Source of the DNA: an uncultured Collinsella sp.
GTDB taxonomy: Bacteria > Actinomycetota > Coriobacteriia > Coriobacteriales > Coriobacteriaceae
DNA: 10,595 bases
NCBI GenBank assembly: GCA_958424475.1
Contig: CATZTY010000019.1
Coordinates: 1-10,595, forward strand
Reading direction: 5' to 3'
In this document: positions 1 through 6,631 of the stretch, one piece after another
Layout: each line of letters opens with the position of its first letter
How positions within the stretch are numbered: the first letter of the stretch is position 1
Position numbers and translations under genes: made by a program
The notes under the pieces: generated by a model
The model's input: only the letters and a program-made list of their open reading frames with translations
Told to the model about the DNA's origin: nothing
Databases searched by the model: none

Positions 1-1
1 T

Positions 2-1069
2 TTCCAGGACAAGCTGCTCAAGCTCTATGACGAGCACCCCGACTTTGTCGAGCCCGCGTTCCGTATGAACGAGGTTCGCAGCTTTGTCGAGGGCGGTCTC
101 AACGACCTTTCCGTGAGCCGTACGAGCTTTGACTGGGGCATCCAGGTTCAGTTTGACGAGGGCCACGTGACCTATGTGTGGTTCGACGCGCTGCTCAACT
201 ATATGACGGCTGTCGGCTACGGCGTCGATACCGATGAGGCCCGTGCCGAGCTGGCCTATCGCTGGCCCGCGCAGTTCCACATCGTGGGCAAGGACATCAT
301 CCGTTTCCACTGCGTCATTTGGCCGGCCATGCTCATGGCCATTGGCGAGGCCCTGCCCGAGCACGTCTTTGCCCACGGCTTCCTGACCGTGCGCAATGCC
401 GAGACTGGCAAGGCCGAGAAGATGTCCAAGAGCCGCGGCAACGCCATCGCTCCGCAGGACGTTATCGACATGCTGGGCGTCGAGGGCTATCGCTATTACT
501 TCATGACCGACGTGGTTCCCGGCACCGACGGCGCCATCAGCTTCGATCGCATGGAGCAGGTCTACAACGCCGACTTGGCCAACAGCTGGGGCAACCTCAT
601 CTCGCGTTCGCTCAACATGAGCGGCAAGTACTTTGACGGTTGCGCGCCTGCCAAGCCCGCGTCGTTCGATACGTTTGACAACCCTCTGGCAAAGATCGCC
701 GACGGCCTGGTCGAGCGCTACATGGCCAAGATGGACGTACTCGATTACGGCGGAGCCAAGGACGAGGTCATGGAGCTCATCCACGCCGCCAACCACTACA
801 TCGAGGACTCCGAGCCTTGGGCGCTTGCCAAGGACGAGGCCAAGGCTGACGAGCTGGCGTTTGTGATCTACAACTTGCTTGAGGCCATCCGCATTGCCGC
901 CCACCTGCTGATGCCGCTTATGCCCGAGACTTCCACCGAGGCCCTGCGTCGCCTGTCCTGCGAGGAAGAGGCCGCGAGCGATGACCTCAAGGGCATTTGC
1001 GCTTGGGGCCTGCTTGCCGGTGGTCAGCCCGTCGAGAAGGGCGAGCCGCTGTTCCCGCGTCTGGGCTAA
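2..1069 (+). CDS. metG: Methionyl-tRNA synthetase, 3' part (5' end outside the window)
   Basis: Class I aminoacyl-tRNA synthetase that activates methionine with ATP and charges tRNA-Met in the cytoplasm. The frame is open from base 2, so the true start and the N-terminal HIGH motif lie upstream; about 355 residues are visible. The fragment carries the SRTSFDWG segment, the VWFDALLNY segment, HIVGKDIIRFH and the KMSKS catalytic loop (codons 419-433), in the order usual for MetRS, followed by an alpha-helical anticodon-binding region. The protein ends at PLFPRLG, the point where the MetRS core normally ends, so the C-terminal Trbp111/EMAP-II-like tRNA-binding domain found in many bacterial MetRS is absent. 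A terminator follows closely. The ATG at 65 is internal. Identification is firm; only the start is unknown. Confidence 0.97.
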   Translation, partial: FQDKLLKLYDEHPDFVEPAFRMNEVRSFVEGGLNDLSVSRTSFDWGIQVQFDEGHVTYVWFDALLNYMTAVGYGVDTDEARAELAYRWPAQFHIVGKDIIRFHCVIWPAMLMAIGEALPEHVFAHGFLTVRNAETGKAEKMSKSRGNAIAPQDVIDMLGVEGYRYYFMTDVVPGTDGAISFDRMEQVYNADLANSWGNLISRSLNMSGKYFDGCAPAKPASFDTFDNPLAKIADGLVERYMAKMDVLDYGGAKDEVMELIHAANHYIEDSEPWALAKDEAKADELAFVIYNLLEAIRIAAHLLMPLMPETSTEALRRLSCEEEAASDDLKGICAWGLLAGGQPVEKGEPLFPRLG

Positions 1070-1112
1070 GACGCCGCGCGAGCGCCATATCGGCAATTTG
1101 CTGTTTAGATGT

Positions 1113-1149
1113 AAGGGCATGGCCGCAACGGTCCATGCCCTTTTGCTTT
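1113..1149 (+). terminator. Rho-independent terminator after metG
   Basis: A 10-bp perfect stem (1113-1122 with 1133-1142, AAGGGCATGG/CCATGCCCTT) has an inner CCG/CGG extension and is followed by a T-rich tail (TTTGCTTT). It separates metG from rsmA, which begins about 30 bases later, so the two are unlikely to be mainly co-transcribed. Confidence 0.85.
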
Positions 1150-1180
1150 ACGATGCAGCCACCATGTTAAGGAGGCAACC

Positions 1181-2041
1181 ATGACAACTTCGCCTTTGGC
1201 AAACCCCACGGCAACCAGGGAGCTGCTGGAGGAGTTTGGCCTTGCGACCAAGCATCGCTTGGGCCAGAACTTCCTAATCGACAACCATGTGATCGAGCGT
1301 ATTTGCGAGCTAGCCGAGCTTGCGGGCGATGAGCGCGTGCTCGAGGTTGGCCCAGGCGTTGGCACGCTCACGCTTGCGCTGCTGCAGGAGGCATCGTGCG
1401 TCACGTCGATCGAGGCCGATCCCGAGCTCGAGCCGGTGCTCGATGCCCATGCCGCCGACTATGCCAACTTCCGTTTTATCATGGGCGACGCGCTCAAGGT
1501 GACGCCGGAACAGATTGAGCAGGCTGCTGGTGGCGAGCCCACGGTGTTTGTCGCGAACCTGCCCTATAACGTGGCGGCGACGATCATCTTGCAGTTTTTC
1601 CAGACGATGCCCGCGCTCAAGCGTGCCGTGGTCATGGTGCAAAAGGAAGTTGCCGATCGCATTGCCGCAGTCCCCGGCAACAAAACCTATGGCGGATACA
1701 CGGCAAAGCTCGGCCTGTATGCGCAGGTTACGGGTCGCTTTGAGGTGCCGCCGCGTTGCTTTATGCCGGCGCCGCATGTGGATTCTGCCGTCGTGCGTAT
1801 CGACCGTGTTGACGGCGTGGTGCCCGAGGGACTCGATCGCGAATTTGTGGCCCGCGTGATTGACGCTGCGTTTGCTCAGCGTCGCAAGACTATTCGCAAT
1901 TCCATGAGCGCCAACGGCTTTGCGAAGGACGTGCTCGATGTCGCCTTTGAGGCTTGCGGTATCGCACCCACCACGCGCGCCGAGACGCTCGATGCTGCCG
2001 ACTTTGTCCGTCTGGCCCGGGAGCTAACCCATGACGCCTAA
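1181..2041 (+). CDS. rsmA: 16S rRNA (adenine-1518/1519-N6) dimethyltransferase
   Basis: KsgA/RsmA uses S-adenosylmethionine to dimethylate two adjacent adenosines in the 3'-terminal hairpin of 16S rRNA late in small-subunit assembly. The 286-residue product has the usual family length. Visible hallmarks are the N-terminal RLGQNFL (residues 26-32), SAM motif I VLEVGPGVGTLTL (53-65), the acidic SIEADP segment and the catalytic NLPY (126-129) of N6-adenine methylases. The C-terminal part has the AFAQRRKTIRNS segment typical of the family. The start is well supported: AAGGAGG at 1169-1175 lies five bases before the ATG. The gene follows the metG terminator and its end overlaps the tatD start by 11 bases, so the two are probably translated from one mRNA. 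Loss of this enzyme gives kasugamycin resistance in other bacteria. Confidence 0.97.
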   Translation: MTTSPLANPTATRELLEEFGLATKHRLGQNFLIDNHVIERICELAELAGDERVLEVGPGVGTLTLALLQEASCVTSIEADPELEPVLDAHAADYANFRFIMGDALKVTPEQIEQAAGGEPTVFVANLPYNVAATIILQFFQTMPALKRAVVMVQKEVADRIAAVPGNKTYGGYTAKLGLYAQVTGRFEVPPRCFMPAPHVDSAVVRIDRVDGVVPEGLDREFVARVIDAAFAQRRKTIRNSMSANGFAKDVLDVAFEACGIAPTTRAETLDAADFVRLARELTHDA

Positions 2042-2948
2042 TGCCGAACGCGTGACGTTTACCAAGAAAAAGAAGACAGTCGCCTGCCCGGAGCCGTTGG
2101 CACCGCTTGCCGATACTCATGCGCATTTGCTTTCGTTCTGGGGCAAGGAGGTGCCTGAGACGCTCCTGCGCGCCAAGGCTGCGGGCGTCGACCTGTTGGT
2201 GACGATCTTCGACCCCATCGCCGACAAACGCAGCGTGACGGACTATAGCGACTGGTTGACGCACGAGATTCTGCCGATGCAGGATATTCCACAGATCAAG
2301 TATCTTGCCGGCGTGCATCCATATGGCGCACCGGACTATACAGATGATATCCATGCCCAGGTTGTGGCTGCGCTCGACGATCCGTTGTGTGTTGGCATCG
2401 GCGAAATTGGCCTGGACTACCACATGGACTATGACGACGATGTCGCGCCGGCGCCTCATGACGTGCAGATCGACTGCATGGCGCGTCAGCTCGAAGTTGC
2501 CGTGCGTCGCAACGTGCCGGTGGAGCTACATTTGCGGCACGAGGACACCGACCAAGAGCGCGCTTCGCACACGGACGCCTACAACGTGCTTCGCGAGGTA
2601 GGTGTGCCTCAGGCCGGTTGCGTGCTGCACTGCTTTGGCGAGGACCGCGCCACGATGGAGCGCTTTGTGGGCTTGGGCTGTTATATCGCCTATGGAGGCG
2701 CGGCTACCTTTAAGCGCAACGATGACGTGCGCGAGGCATTCGCGGCAACCCCGCTCGACCGTATTTTGTTTGAGACGGACTGCCCGTACATGGCGCCGGA
2801 GCCGATCCGCGGTCTTGAGTGCGAGCCCGCAATGATTTCCATTACGGCAAATGCGCTGGTTAACGACCGTGTTGATCGCACAGGGGAGGATGCCGAGGCT
2901 ATCGCGCGAGCAGCTTGGGAAAATGCCTGCAAACTTTTTCAAAAATAG
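2031..2948 (+). CDS. TatD-family metal-dependent hydrolase (probable DNase)
   Basis: A TIM-barrel amidohydrolase-like enzyme of the TatD/YcfH family, which are Mg/Zn-dependent nucleases (3'-5' exonuclease in E. coli TatD). The metal ligands are visible in order: D-T-H-A-H-L with H30 and H32, E125 in GEIGLDY, H167 in ELHLRHE, H200 in LHCFG, and D250 in ETDCPYMAPEP. At 305 residues it is about 40 longer than typical TatD, mainly because of a lysine-rich N-terminal extension (residues 1-25) before the barrel. The start ATG overlaps the last 11 bases of rsmA, a sign of translational coupling; GGGAG upstream inside rsmA is the likely ribosome site. Linkage of tatD with metG and rsmA is common in Gram-positive genomes. 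The family is certain; the exact substrate is not. Confidence 0.93.
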   Translation: MTPNAERVTFTKKKKTVACPEPLAPLADTHAHLLSFWGKEVPETLLRAKAAGVDLLVTIFDPIADKRSVTDYSDWLTHEILPMQDIPQIKYLAGVHPYGAPDYTDDIHAQVVAALDDPLCVGIGEIGLDYHMDYDDDVAPAPHDVQIDCMARQLEVAVRRNVPVELHLRHEDTDQERASHTDAYNVLREVGVPQAGCVLHCFGEDRATMERFVGLGCYIAYGGAATFKRNDDVREAFAATPLDRILFETDCPYMAPEPIRGLECEPAMISITANALVNDRVDRTGEDAEAIARAAWENACKLFQK

Positions 2949-2951
2949 TTC

Positions 2952-2980
2952 TTGCGTTCGCAGTGGTGCTCCGTTATTCT
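2952..2980 (+). promoter_or_regulatory. Promoter of tRNA-Leu
   Basis: TTGCGT (2952-2957) and TATTCT (2975-2980) are separated by 17 bases, and the tRNA begins 12 bases after the -10. This indicates that the tRNA has its own vegetative sigma-factor promoter immediately after the tatD stop. Confidence 0.65.
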
Positions 2981-2991
2981 AATTCCTGCAC

Positions 2992-3078
2992 GCGGGCGTG
3001 GCGGAATTGGCAGACGCGTACGGTTCAGGTCCGTATGGGGGCAACCCCATGAAGGTTCAAGTCCTTTCGCCCGCACCA
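2992..3078 (+). tRNA. tRNA-Leu (anticodon CAG)
   Basis: An 87-nt gene with encoded CCA. The acceptor GCGGGCG pairs with CGCCCGC, the discriminator is A, and the anticodon stem TACGG/CCGTA encloses the loop TTCAGGT with anticodon CAG, which reads CTG codons. The long variable arm (class II tRNA) folds as TGGGG/CCCCA, and the T-arm reads AAGG-TTCAAGT-CCTT. The window's genes use CTG heavily, so this should be a major leucine tRNA. Transcription probably starts just upstream and ends at the hairpin at 3090. Confidence 0.96.
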
Positions 3079-3089
3079 TTGATTGAAAG

Positions 3090-3115
3090 AGCTCCCAGCA
3101 ATGGGGGCTTTTTTG
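3090..3115 (+). terminator. Terminator after tRNA-Leu
   Basis: AGCTCCC (3090-3096) pairs with GGGGGCT (3103-3109, one G-T pair) across a six-base loop and is followed by a run of T residues. Confidence 0.85.
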
Positions 3116-3132
3116 TTATGGGCCCATCGCGG

Positions 3133-3225
3133 GGACTTGAACCTGCGAAGGAGCGAGCGTAAAGAAAACGCGGAGCGTTTTTAGCGAGCTGGCGAGGGCA
3201 CCGGTAGGCTGTATTAACGGATCCA
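3133..3225 (+). repeat. tRNA-linked repeat R, tRNA-Leu copy (degenerate)
   Basis: This segment begins with GGACTTGAACCT (3133-3144), the exact reverse complement of the tRNA-Leu T-arm at 3053-3064. A 29-base core (3157-3185) is identical to cores behind two tRNA-Arg genes at 7395-7423 and 8062-8090. The core folds as AAAACGC-GGA-GCGTTTT. Looser similarity (GGCGAG, CCGG, AGGC, CGGATCC) continues to about 3225. The 7-bp outer stem and the terminal hairpins seen in the Arg copies are not preserved. Function is unknown. Confidence 0.75.
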
Positions 3226-3255
3226 ATGCCGATATTTCGTATGTCCGTAACCCCA

Positions 3256-3476
3256 GTGGGCAAAAAACATCAAATATGAGTACTGTCACAAGAACAGTTA
3301 CATTTCTAAAGCTCATTATTCTGACAATTACGCAACAGATGTACGTTAATTTGACTCTAGTTTGAGGCAAAACAGGTCAATTTGGAAGGATCTCGGGTTC
3401 GATAGGGCGTTTTTTTGCGCCAAAAATGCTGCTATTAAATTGGTGACAGTACTCATATTTGGCCTTTTTTGCCCAC
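3256..3476. repeat. 221-bp AT-rich element with 34-bp terminal inverted repeats
   Basis: The ends 3256-3289 and 3443-3476 are inverted copies matching at 31 of 34 positions; the three mismatches are adjacent. The right arm begins GTGACAGTACTCATATTTG. The interior is much richer in A and T than the flanking genes and contains a small GGCG/CGCC hairpin around a T run (about 3406-3421). No credible reading frame or transposase is present and no clear target-site duplication is seen. It fits a MITE-like, non-autonomous element or another dispersed repeat. Together with R it fills the gene-free stretch 3116-3568. Confidence 0.7.
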
Positions 3477-3553
3477 AGCCCCTCCCACCGGGGCCGCAAG
3501 GTCGCCTCGGACGGGTATCCTAGGGTGGCGCAAGGTATGTTCTAAACGACTCG

Positions 3554-3559
3554 AAGGAG
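3554..3559 (+). promoter_or_regulatory. Ribosome binding site that sets the rlmH start
   Basis: AAGGAG lies nine bases before the GTG at 3569 but only three before the alternative GTG at 3563, favouring the later start. Confidence 0.7.
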
Positions 3560-3568
3560 TAGGTGCGC

Positions 3569-4039
3569 GTGAAGTACACCGTTGTATGCGTCGGTAAGCT
3601 CAAAGAGCGTTTTTGGAAGGATGCCTGCGCCGAGTACACCAAGCGCTTGGGTGCCTATGCCAAGGTGGATATCCGTGAGGTGGCCGATATCGACCCGGCT
3701 AAGGCGGGCGGCGTGGATGCCGCGCGCGACAAGGAGGGGGCGGCGATACTTGCAGCCCTGCCGCCTCGAGCGCATGTTATCTTGCTTGCCATTGAGGGCA
3801 AAGAGCGCTCGAGCGAGGAGCTTTCGGCGCGGCTCGATGATCTTATGCTGCGTGGTAACAGCGACATCGCCTTTGTGATTGGCGGATCGGACGGCGTGAG
3901 CGATGACGTGCGCGCACGCGCCGACGAGATGCTCAGCTTTGGGCGCATTACCTTGCCGCACAATCTGGCCCGCGTGGTGCTGTTGGAGCAGATTTATCGC
4001 GCCTGCAAGATCAGCCGCGGCGAGCCGTATCACAAATAG
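3569..4039 (+). CDS. rlmH: 23S rRNA (pseudouridine-1915-N3) methyltransferase
   Basis: RlmH is a small SPOUT-fold homodimeric enzyme that uses SAM to methylate pseudouridine 1915 in helix 69 of 23S rRNA on assembled ribosomes. With a GTG start at 3569 the product is 156 residues, the normal family size, and begins MKYTVVCVGKLKE as orthologues do. C-terminal signatures are visible: the SAM-site IGGSDG (104-109), LPHN (129-132), the VLLEQIYRA helix and the invariant tail GEPYHK (151-156). It lies 92 bases beyond the inverted-repeat element and 73 bases before proC, so the two genes may share a transcript. A TATCCT at 3516 could be a -10, but no convincing -35 accompanies it. Identification is secure; a GTG six bases earlier remains possible as the start. 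Confidence 0.95.
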   Translation: MKYTVVCVGKLKERFWKDACAEYTKRLGAYAKVDIREVADIDPAKAGGVDAARDKEGAAILAALPPRAHVILLAIEGKERSSEELSARLDDLMLRGNSDIAFVIGGSDGVSDDVRARADEMLSFGRITLPHNLARVVLLEQIYRACKISRGEPYHK

Positions 4040-4112
4040 GTCGGCAATACGAAACAATGCCGTGGAACAATAGCTTTCGTTTTGAAGAGCGTGTCTGAGA
4101 GGACTATGAGAT

Positions 4113-4883
4113 ATGAAGATCGGATTTGTCGGTTTTGGCAATATGGCGAGCGCTATGGCCGATGGCTGGATCGCTGCCGGTGTGGCTGCGAGCGACATGT
4201 GTGCCTGCGCGGGTCGATACGACGCGCTGGTCGATCGCTGCGAGGCGCGCGGCATGACCGCCTGCCGTGATGCGGCGGAGGTTGTTGCTGCGTCCGATAT
4301 CGTAGTCGCCGCGGTCAAGCCGTACGTGATTGAGAAGGTCTTCGCACCGCTCAAGGACGCTCTCGCCGACAAGGTCGTCCTTTCGGTTGCCTGGACTTGG
4401 GATAGTGCTAAATGGGAGCAGGTCCTGCCGGGCGTCGCACATATCTCGACGGTGCCCAACACGCCGGTTTCGGTGGGCGAGGGCGTCATCGCCTGCGAGA
4501 AGGCCTCCACGCTTAACAGCGAGCAGCGAGCTGCGGTGCTTGACCTGCTCGGTAAGCTTGGCACCGTTGTCGAGCTCGACACGAGCCTGCTGTTTGTGGG
4601 CGGCACCGTGGGTGGTTGTGCCCCGGCATTTGTCGCCATGGCGATCGAGGCCCTGGGCGATGCTGCCGTCAAGCATGGCATTCCGCGTGCCGATGCCTAT
4701 CGCATCGTGAGCCAGATGGTGCTGGGTACGGCAAAACTGCAGCTTGCAACCGGTCAACATCCTGCTGCCATGAAGGACGCCGTGTGCTCGCCCGGCGGTG
4801 CCACCATTAAGGGTGTCGTTGCGCTCGAGGACGCCGGTATGCGCAGTGCCCTGGTCAAGGCCATCGACGCCACTCTCCAGTAA
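4113..4883 (+). CDS. proC: Pyrroline-5-carboxylate reductase
   Basis: ProC catalyses the last step of proline biosynthesis, reducing 1-pyrroline-5-carboxylate to proline with NAD(P)H in the cytoplasm. The 256-residue protein starts with a Rossmann dinucleotide-binding motif (GFVGFGNM, residues 4-11), has the AVKP segment after the second beta-alpha unit, and ends with the all-helical dimerisation domain bearing GGCAPAF and CSPGGATIKGV (225-235), the family signature. It is slightly shorter than the usual ~270 residues, with no sign of truncation. The start is supported by AGAGGA at 4098-4103, nine bases upstream; an ATG at 4106 is in another frame. It lies downstream of rlmH on the same strand and ends at a cluster of hairpins. 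Proline genes proA and proB are not in the window. Confidence 0.96.
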   Translation: MKIGFVGFGNMASAMADGWIAAGVAASDMCACAGRYDALVDRCEARGMTACRDAAEVVAASDIVVAAVKPYVIEKVFAPLKDALADKVVLSVAWTWDSAKWEQVLPGVAHISTVPNTPVSVGEGVIACEKASTLNSEQRAAVLDLLGKLGTVVELDTSLLFVGGTVGGCAPAFVAMAIEALGDAAVKHGIPRADAYRIVSQMVLGTAKLQLATGQHPAAMKDAVCSPGGATIKGVVALEDAGMRSALVKAIDATLQ

Positions 4884-5029
4884 ACCGACCAAAAAGGGAC
4901 AGGTTTATTTTGGCAGGTTTTTCCTGCGGTTTTGTCCCTTTAGCAAAAAGCGCCCCGCAACCGGATTGATTCCAGTTGCGGGGCGCTTGCGTTTGTCCAG
5001 ATAAAACCGACCAAAATAAACCTGTCCCT
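4882..5029. repeat. Nested inverted/direct repeat cluster around the proC terminator
   Basis: A 19-bp sequence at 4895-4913 (AGGGACAGGTTTATTTTGG) recurs exactly in inverted orientation at 5011-5029. A 13-bp direct repeat (AAACCGACCAAAA) lies at 4882-4894 and 5004-5016. Inside the left part AAAGGGACA (4893-4901) pairs with 4933-4941, and GCAGG/CCTGC (4913-4927) forms an inner hairpin. The two halves bracket the strong 14-bp hairpin at 4948-4988. The arrangement resembles REP/BIME-type intergenic repeats and terminators serving both strands. Confidence 0.7.
4948..4993. terminator. Strong terminator of proC
   Basis: A perfect 14-bp stem (4948-4961 with 4975-4988, AAGCGCCCCGCAAC/GTTGCGGGGCGCTT) with a 13-base loop. 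It is preceded by an A-run and followed by a modest T-rich tail (GCGTTT), so it could stop transcription from either side. Confidence 0.8.
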
Positions 5030-5041
5030 AAATGACAGGTT
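5011..5041 (-). terminator. Terminator of the small minus-strand membrane-protein gene
   Basis: Read on the minus strand, an 8-bp stem (AACCTGTC/GACAGGTT, plus-strand 5019-5026 and 5034-5041) is followed by TATTTTGG. The stem begins at the stop codon of the small gene, and its distal half is part of the 19-bp repeated sequence. Confidence 0.65.
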
Positions 5042-5213
5042 AGTCCCAGAAGCTGTCTTCCTCATCCTCGGACTTGGGTCCGCGGTCGACGTACATCTTA
5101 TGGGTACGCTTCTCCATTACAAAGGCAAGAATCGCAAATAACAGGATGCCGCCGGCGAAAAGGATGGCAAAACCGGTGCGGGTGCCAAACAAAAAGGAAA
5201 AAACTGCGTCCAT
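5040..5213 (-). CDS. Small single-span membrane protein, function unknown
   Basis: The minus-strand frame encodes 57 residues and was found by reading the gap between proC and serS. It starts MDAVFSFLFGTRTG. Residues 14-32 form one uninterrupted hydrophobic segment (FAILFAGGILLFAILAFVM), followed by a basic patch (EKRTHK, 34-39) and an acidic, soluble C-terminus ending DEEDSFWD. The positive charge after the span predicts a cytoplasmic C-tail by the positive-inside rule. AGAAGG lies seven bases before the ATG on the minus strand, and a terminator-like hairpin begins at its stop codon. It is divergent from serS with 111 bases between start codons. I do not recognise the family. The ribosome site, the coherent protein architecture and the terminator make it a real gene rather than chance. 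Confidence 0.78.
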   Translation of the reverse strand: MDAVFSFLFGTRTGFAILFAGGILLFAILAFVMEKRTHKMYVDRGPKSEDEEDSFWD

Positions 5214-5237
5214 TGGGTGCCTTCTTGCGTAGTTGAG

Positions 5238-5267
5238 TTGGGTCGTAAACGCTCATAAGTATATACT
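5238..5267 (+). promoter_or_regulatory. Candidate serS promoter with a palindromic -10
   Basis: TTGGGT (5238-5243) and TATACT (5262-5267) are 18 bases apart and point toward serS. The -10 sits in the 12-bp palindrome AAGTATATACTT (5257-5268), so the minus strand also reads TATACT (plus 5258-5263) toward the small membrane-protein gene, with TTGTAC 15 bases upstream. A second 12-bp palindrome, AGGTTGCAACCT, lies at 5284-5295 between the promoter and serS and could be an operator. No T-box leader is visible; the leader would be only about 50 bases. Confidence 0.5.
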
Positions 5268-5314
5268 TGCCCATACATGTACAAGGTTGCAACCTAAATG
5301 GAATGTATATCGCC

Positions 5315-5320
5315 GGAGGA
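5315..5320 (+). promoter_or_regulatory. Ribosome binding site that sets the serS start
   Basis: GGAGGA lies four bases before the ATG at 5325. The earlier in-frame ATG at 5298 has no such site and would add nine residues not seen in the family. Confidence 0.8.
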
Positions 5321-5324
5321 TCTA

Positions 5325-6608
5325 ATGCTTGATATCAAGTTTGTTCGCGAGAACCCCGATGCCATCGATGTCGCCATGGCTAACCGCCAGACGTCTTGGG
5401 ATCGCGAGAAGTTCTTTGAGCTCGACGACGAGCGCCGTGCCGTCATCACCGAGGTCGAGGAGCTCCAGGCTACGCGCAATGCCGAGTCCAAGAAGATCGG
5501 CGCCCTGATGAAGGAGGGCAAGAAGGACGAGGCCGAGGCCGCCAAGGAGGCCGTGCGCGCCGTCAACGAGAAGATTGACGGTCTGGCCGAGCGCCGTACT
5601 GCTCTCGAGCAGGAGCAGTACGACTTCATGGCTCACCTGCCCAACATTCCTTGCGAGGCCACGCCGTACGGCAAGGACGAGGACGAGAATATTGAGCGCC
5701 GTCGTTGGGGCACCCCGCGCGAGTTCGACTTCGACTTTAAGCCGCATTGGGATCTGGGCACCGATCTGGACATCCTCGACTTCGAGCGCGGCAACAAGCT
5801 CTCCGGCAGCCGTTTTACCGTTCTCGGTGGCGCCGGCGCCCGCCTGGAGCGCGCCCTCATCAACTTCTTCCTCGATACGCACACCAGCCGTGGTTTTAAG
5901 GAGTGGTGGCCGCCCATCGTCGTCAAGCGTCAGACCATGTTTGGCACGGGTCAGCTGCCCAAGTTCGAGGACGACGCCTACCACGTCTCGGGCGACAACT
6001 TCCTGATCCCCACCGCCGAGGTCGTGCTCACCAACCTGCACGCCGGCGAGGTCCTCGACGCCGACACCCTGCCGCGCCGCTACACCGCCTTCACCCCCTG
6101 CTTCCGCGAGGAGGCCGGTTCCGCCGGTCGCGACACCCGCGGCATCATCCGTCAGCACGAGTTCGACAAGGTCGAGATGGTCAAGTTCGCTAAGCCGGAG
6201 GAGTCCGACGAGGAGCTCGAGAGCATGACCGCCGAGGCCGAGTACCTGCTGCAGCAGCTGGGCCTTCCGTATCGCGTGATTAGCCTGTGCACCGGCGACT
6301 TGGGCTTCTCTGCCCGTCAGACCTACGACGTCGAGGTCTGGCTGCCGAGCTACAACGCCTACAAGGAGATCAGCTCCTGCTCCAACTGCGGCGACTTCCA
6401 GGCCCGCCGCGCCAACATCAAGTACCGCGACCCCGAGAACTTCAAGGGTTCGCGCTACCTGCACACCCTTAACGGTTCCGGCCTGCCGGCCGGCCGCACC
6501 ATGGCCGCCATTCTGGAGAACTACCAGAACGCCGACGGCACCATCACGATTCCCGAGGTCCTGCGTCCTTACATGGGTGGTCTCGAGAAGATCGAGCCGG
6601 TCGCGTAA
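5325..6608 (+). CDS. serS: Seryl-tRNA synthetase
   Basis: Class II synthetase that charges tRNA-Ser (and tRNA-Sec where present) with serine. From the ATG at 5325 the product is 427 residues, the standard length, and begins with the canonical [12 protein letters not shown]. Residues of roughly 27-105 are charged and heptad-like, matching the long antiparallel coiled-coil arm that grips the tRNA-Ser variable arm. Class II motif 2 is [14 protein letters not shown] (F260 onward), and motif 3 carries [12 protein letters not shown] with its arginine at 391. [15 protein letters not shown] before motif 3 is also typical. Codon use is strongly biased to GAG, AAG, CTG and C-ending codons, as for a highly expressed gene. 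It is monocistronic, with a promoter region upstream and a UUCG-loop terminator downstream. Confidence 0.98.
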   Translation: MLDIKFVRENPDAIDVAMANRQTSWDREKFFELDDERRAVITEVEELQATRNAESKKIGALMKEGKKDEAEAAKEAVRAVNEKIDGLAERRTALEQEQYDFMAHLPNIPCEATPYGKDEDENIERRRWGTPREFDFDFKPHWDLGTDLDILDFERGNKLSGSRFTVLGGAGARLERALINFFLDTHTSRGFKEWWPPIVVKRQTMFGTGQLPKFEDDAYHVSGDNFLIPTAEVVLTNLHAGEVLDADTLPRRYTAFTPCFREEAGSAGRDTRGIIRQHEFDKVEMVKFAKPEESDEELESMTAEAEYLLQQLGLPYRVISLCTGDLGFSARQTYDVEVWLPSYNAYKEISSCSNCGDFQARRANIKYRDPENFKGSRYLHTLNGSGLPAGRTMAAILENYQNADGTITIPEVLRPYMGGLEKIEPVA

Positions 6609-6631
6609 GTTGGCTGCATAGGGGATATGCA

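Noticed and set aside
3276..3365. 29-codon frame inside the 221-bp element, starting MSTVTRTVTFLKL
   Set aside because: No ribosome site upstream, and its start lies within the terminal inverted repeat.
3057..3370. Minus-strand frames of 68 and 84 codons across the tRNA-Leu repeat and the inverted-repeat element
   Set aside because: They cross unrelated non-coding elements and have no ribosome site or plausible protein pattern.
3563..3568. Earlier GTG for rlmH
   Set aside because: Only three bases from the ribosome site and adds two residues before the family's usual MK start.
3542..4892. Long minus-strand open frames (379 and 262 codons) opposite rlmH and proC
   Set aside because: They overlap each other and two secure plus-strand genes, and show composition typical of antisense shadow frames.
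5298..5324. Earlier in-frame ATG for serS
   Set aside because: The GGAGGA before 5325 and the family's MLDIKF start favour the later ATG.
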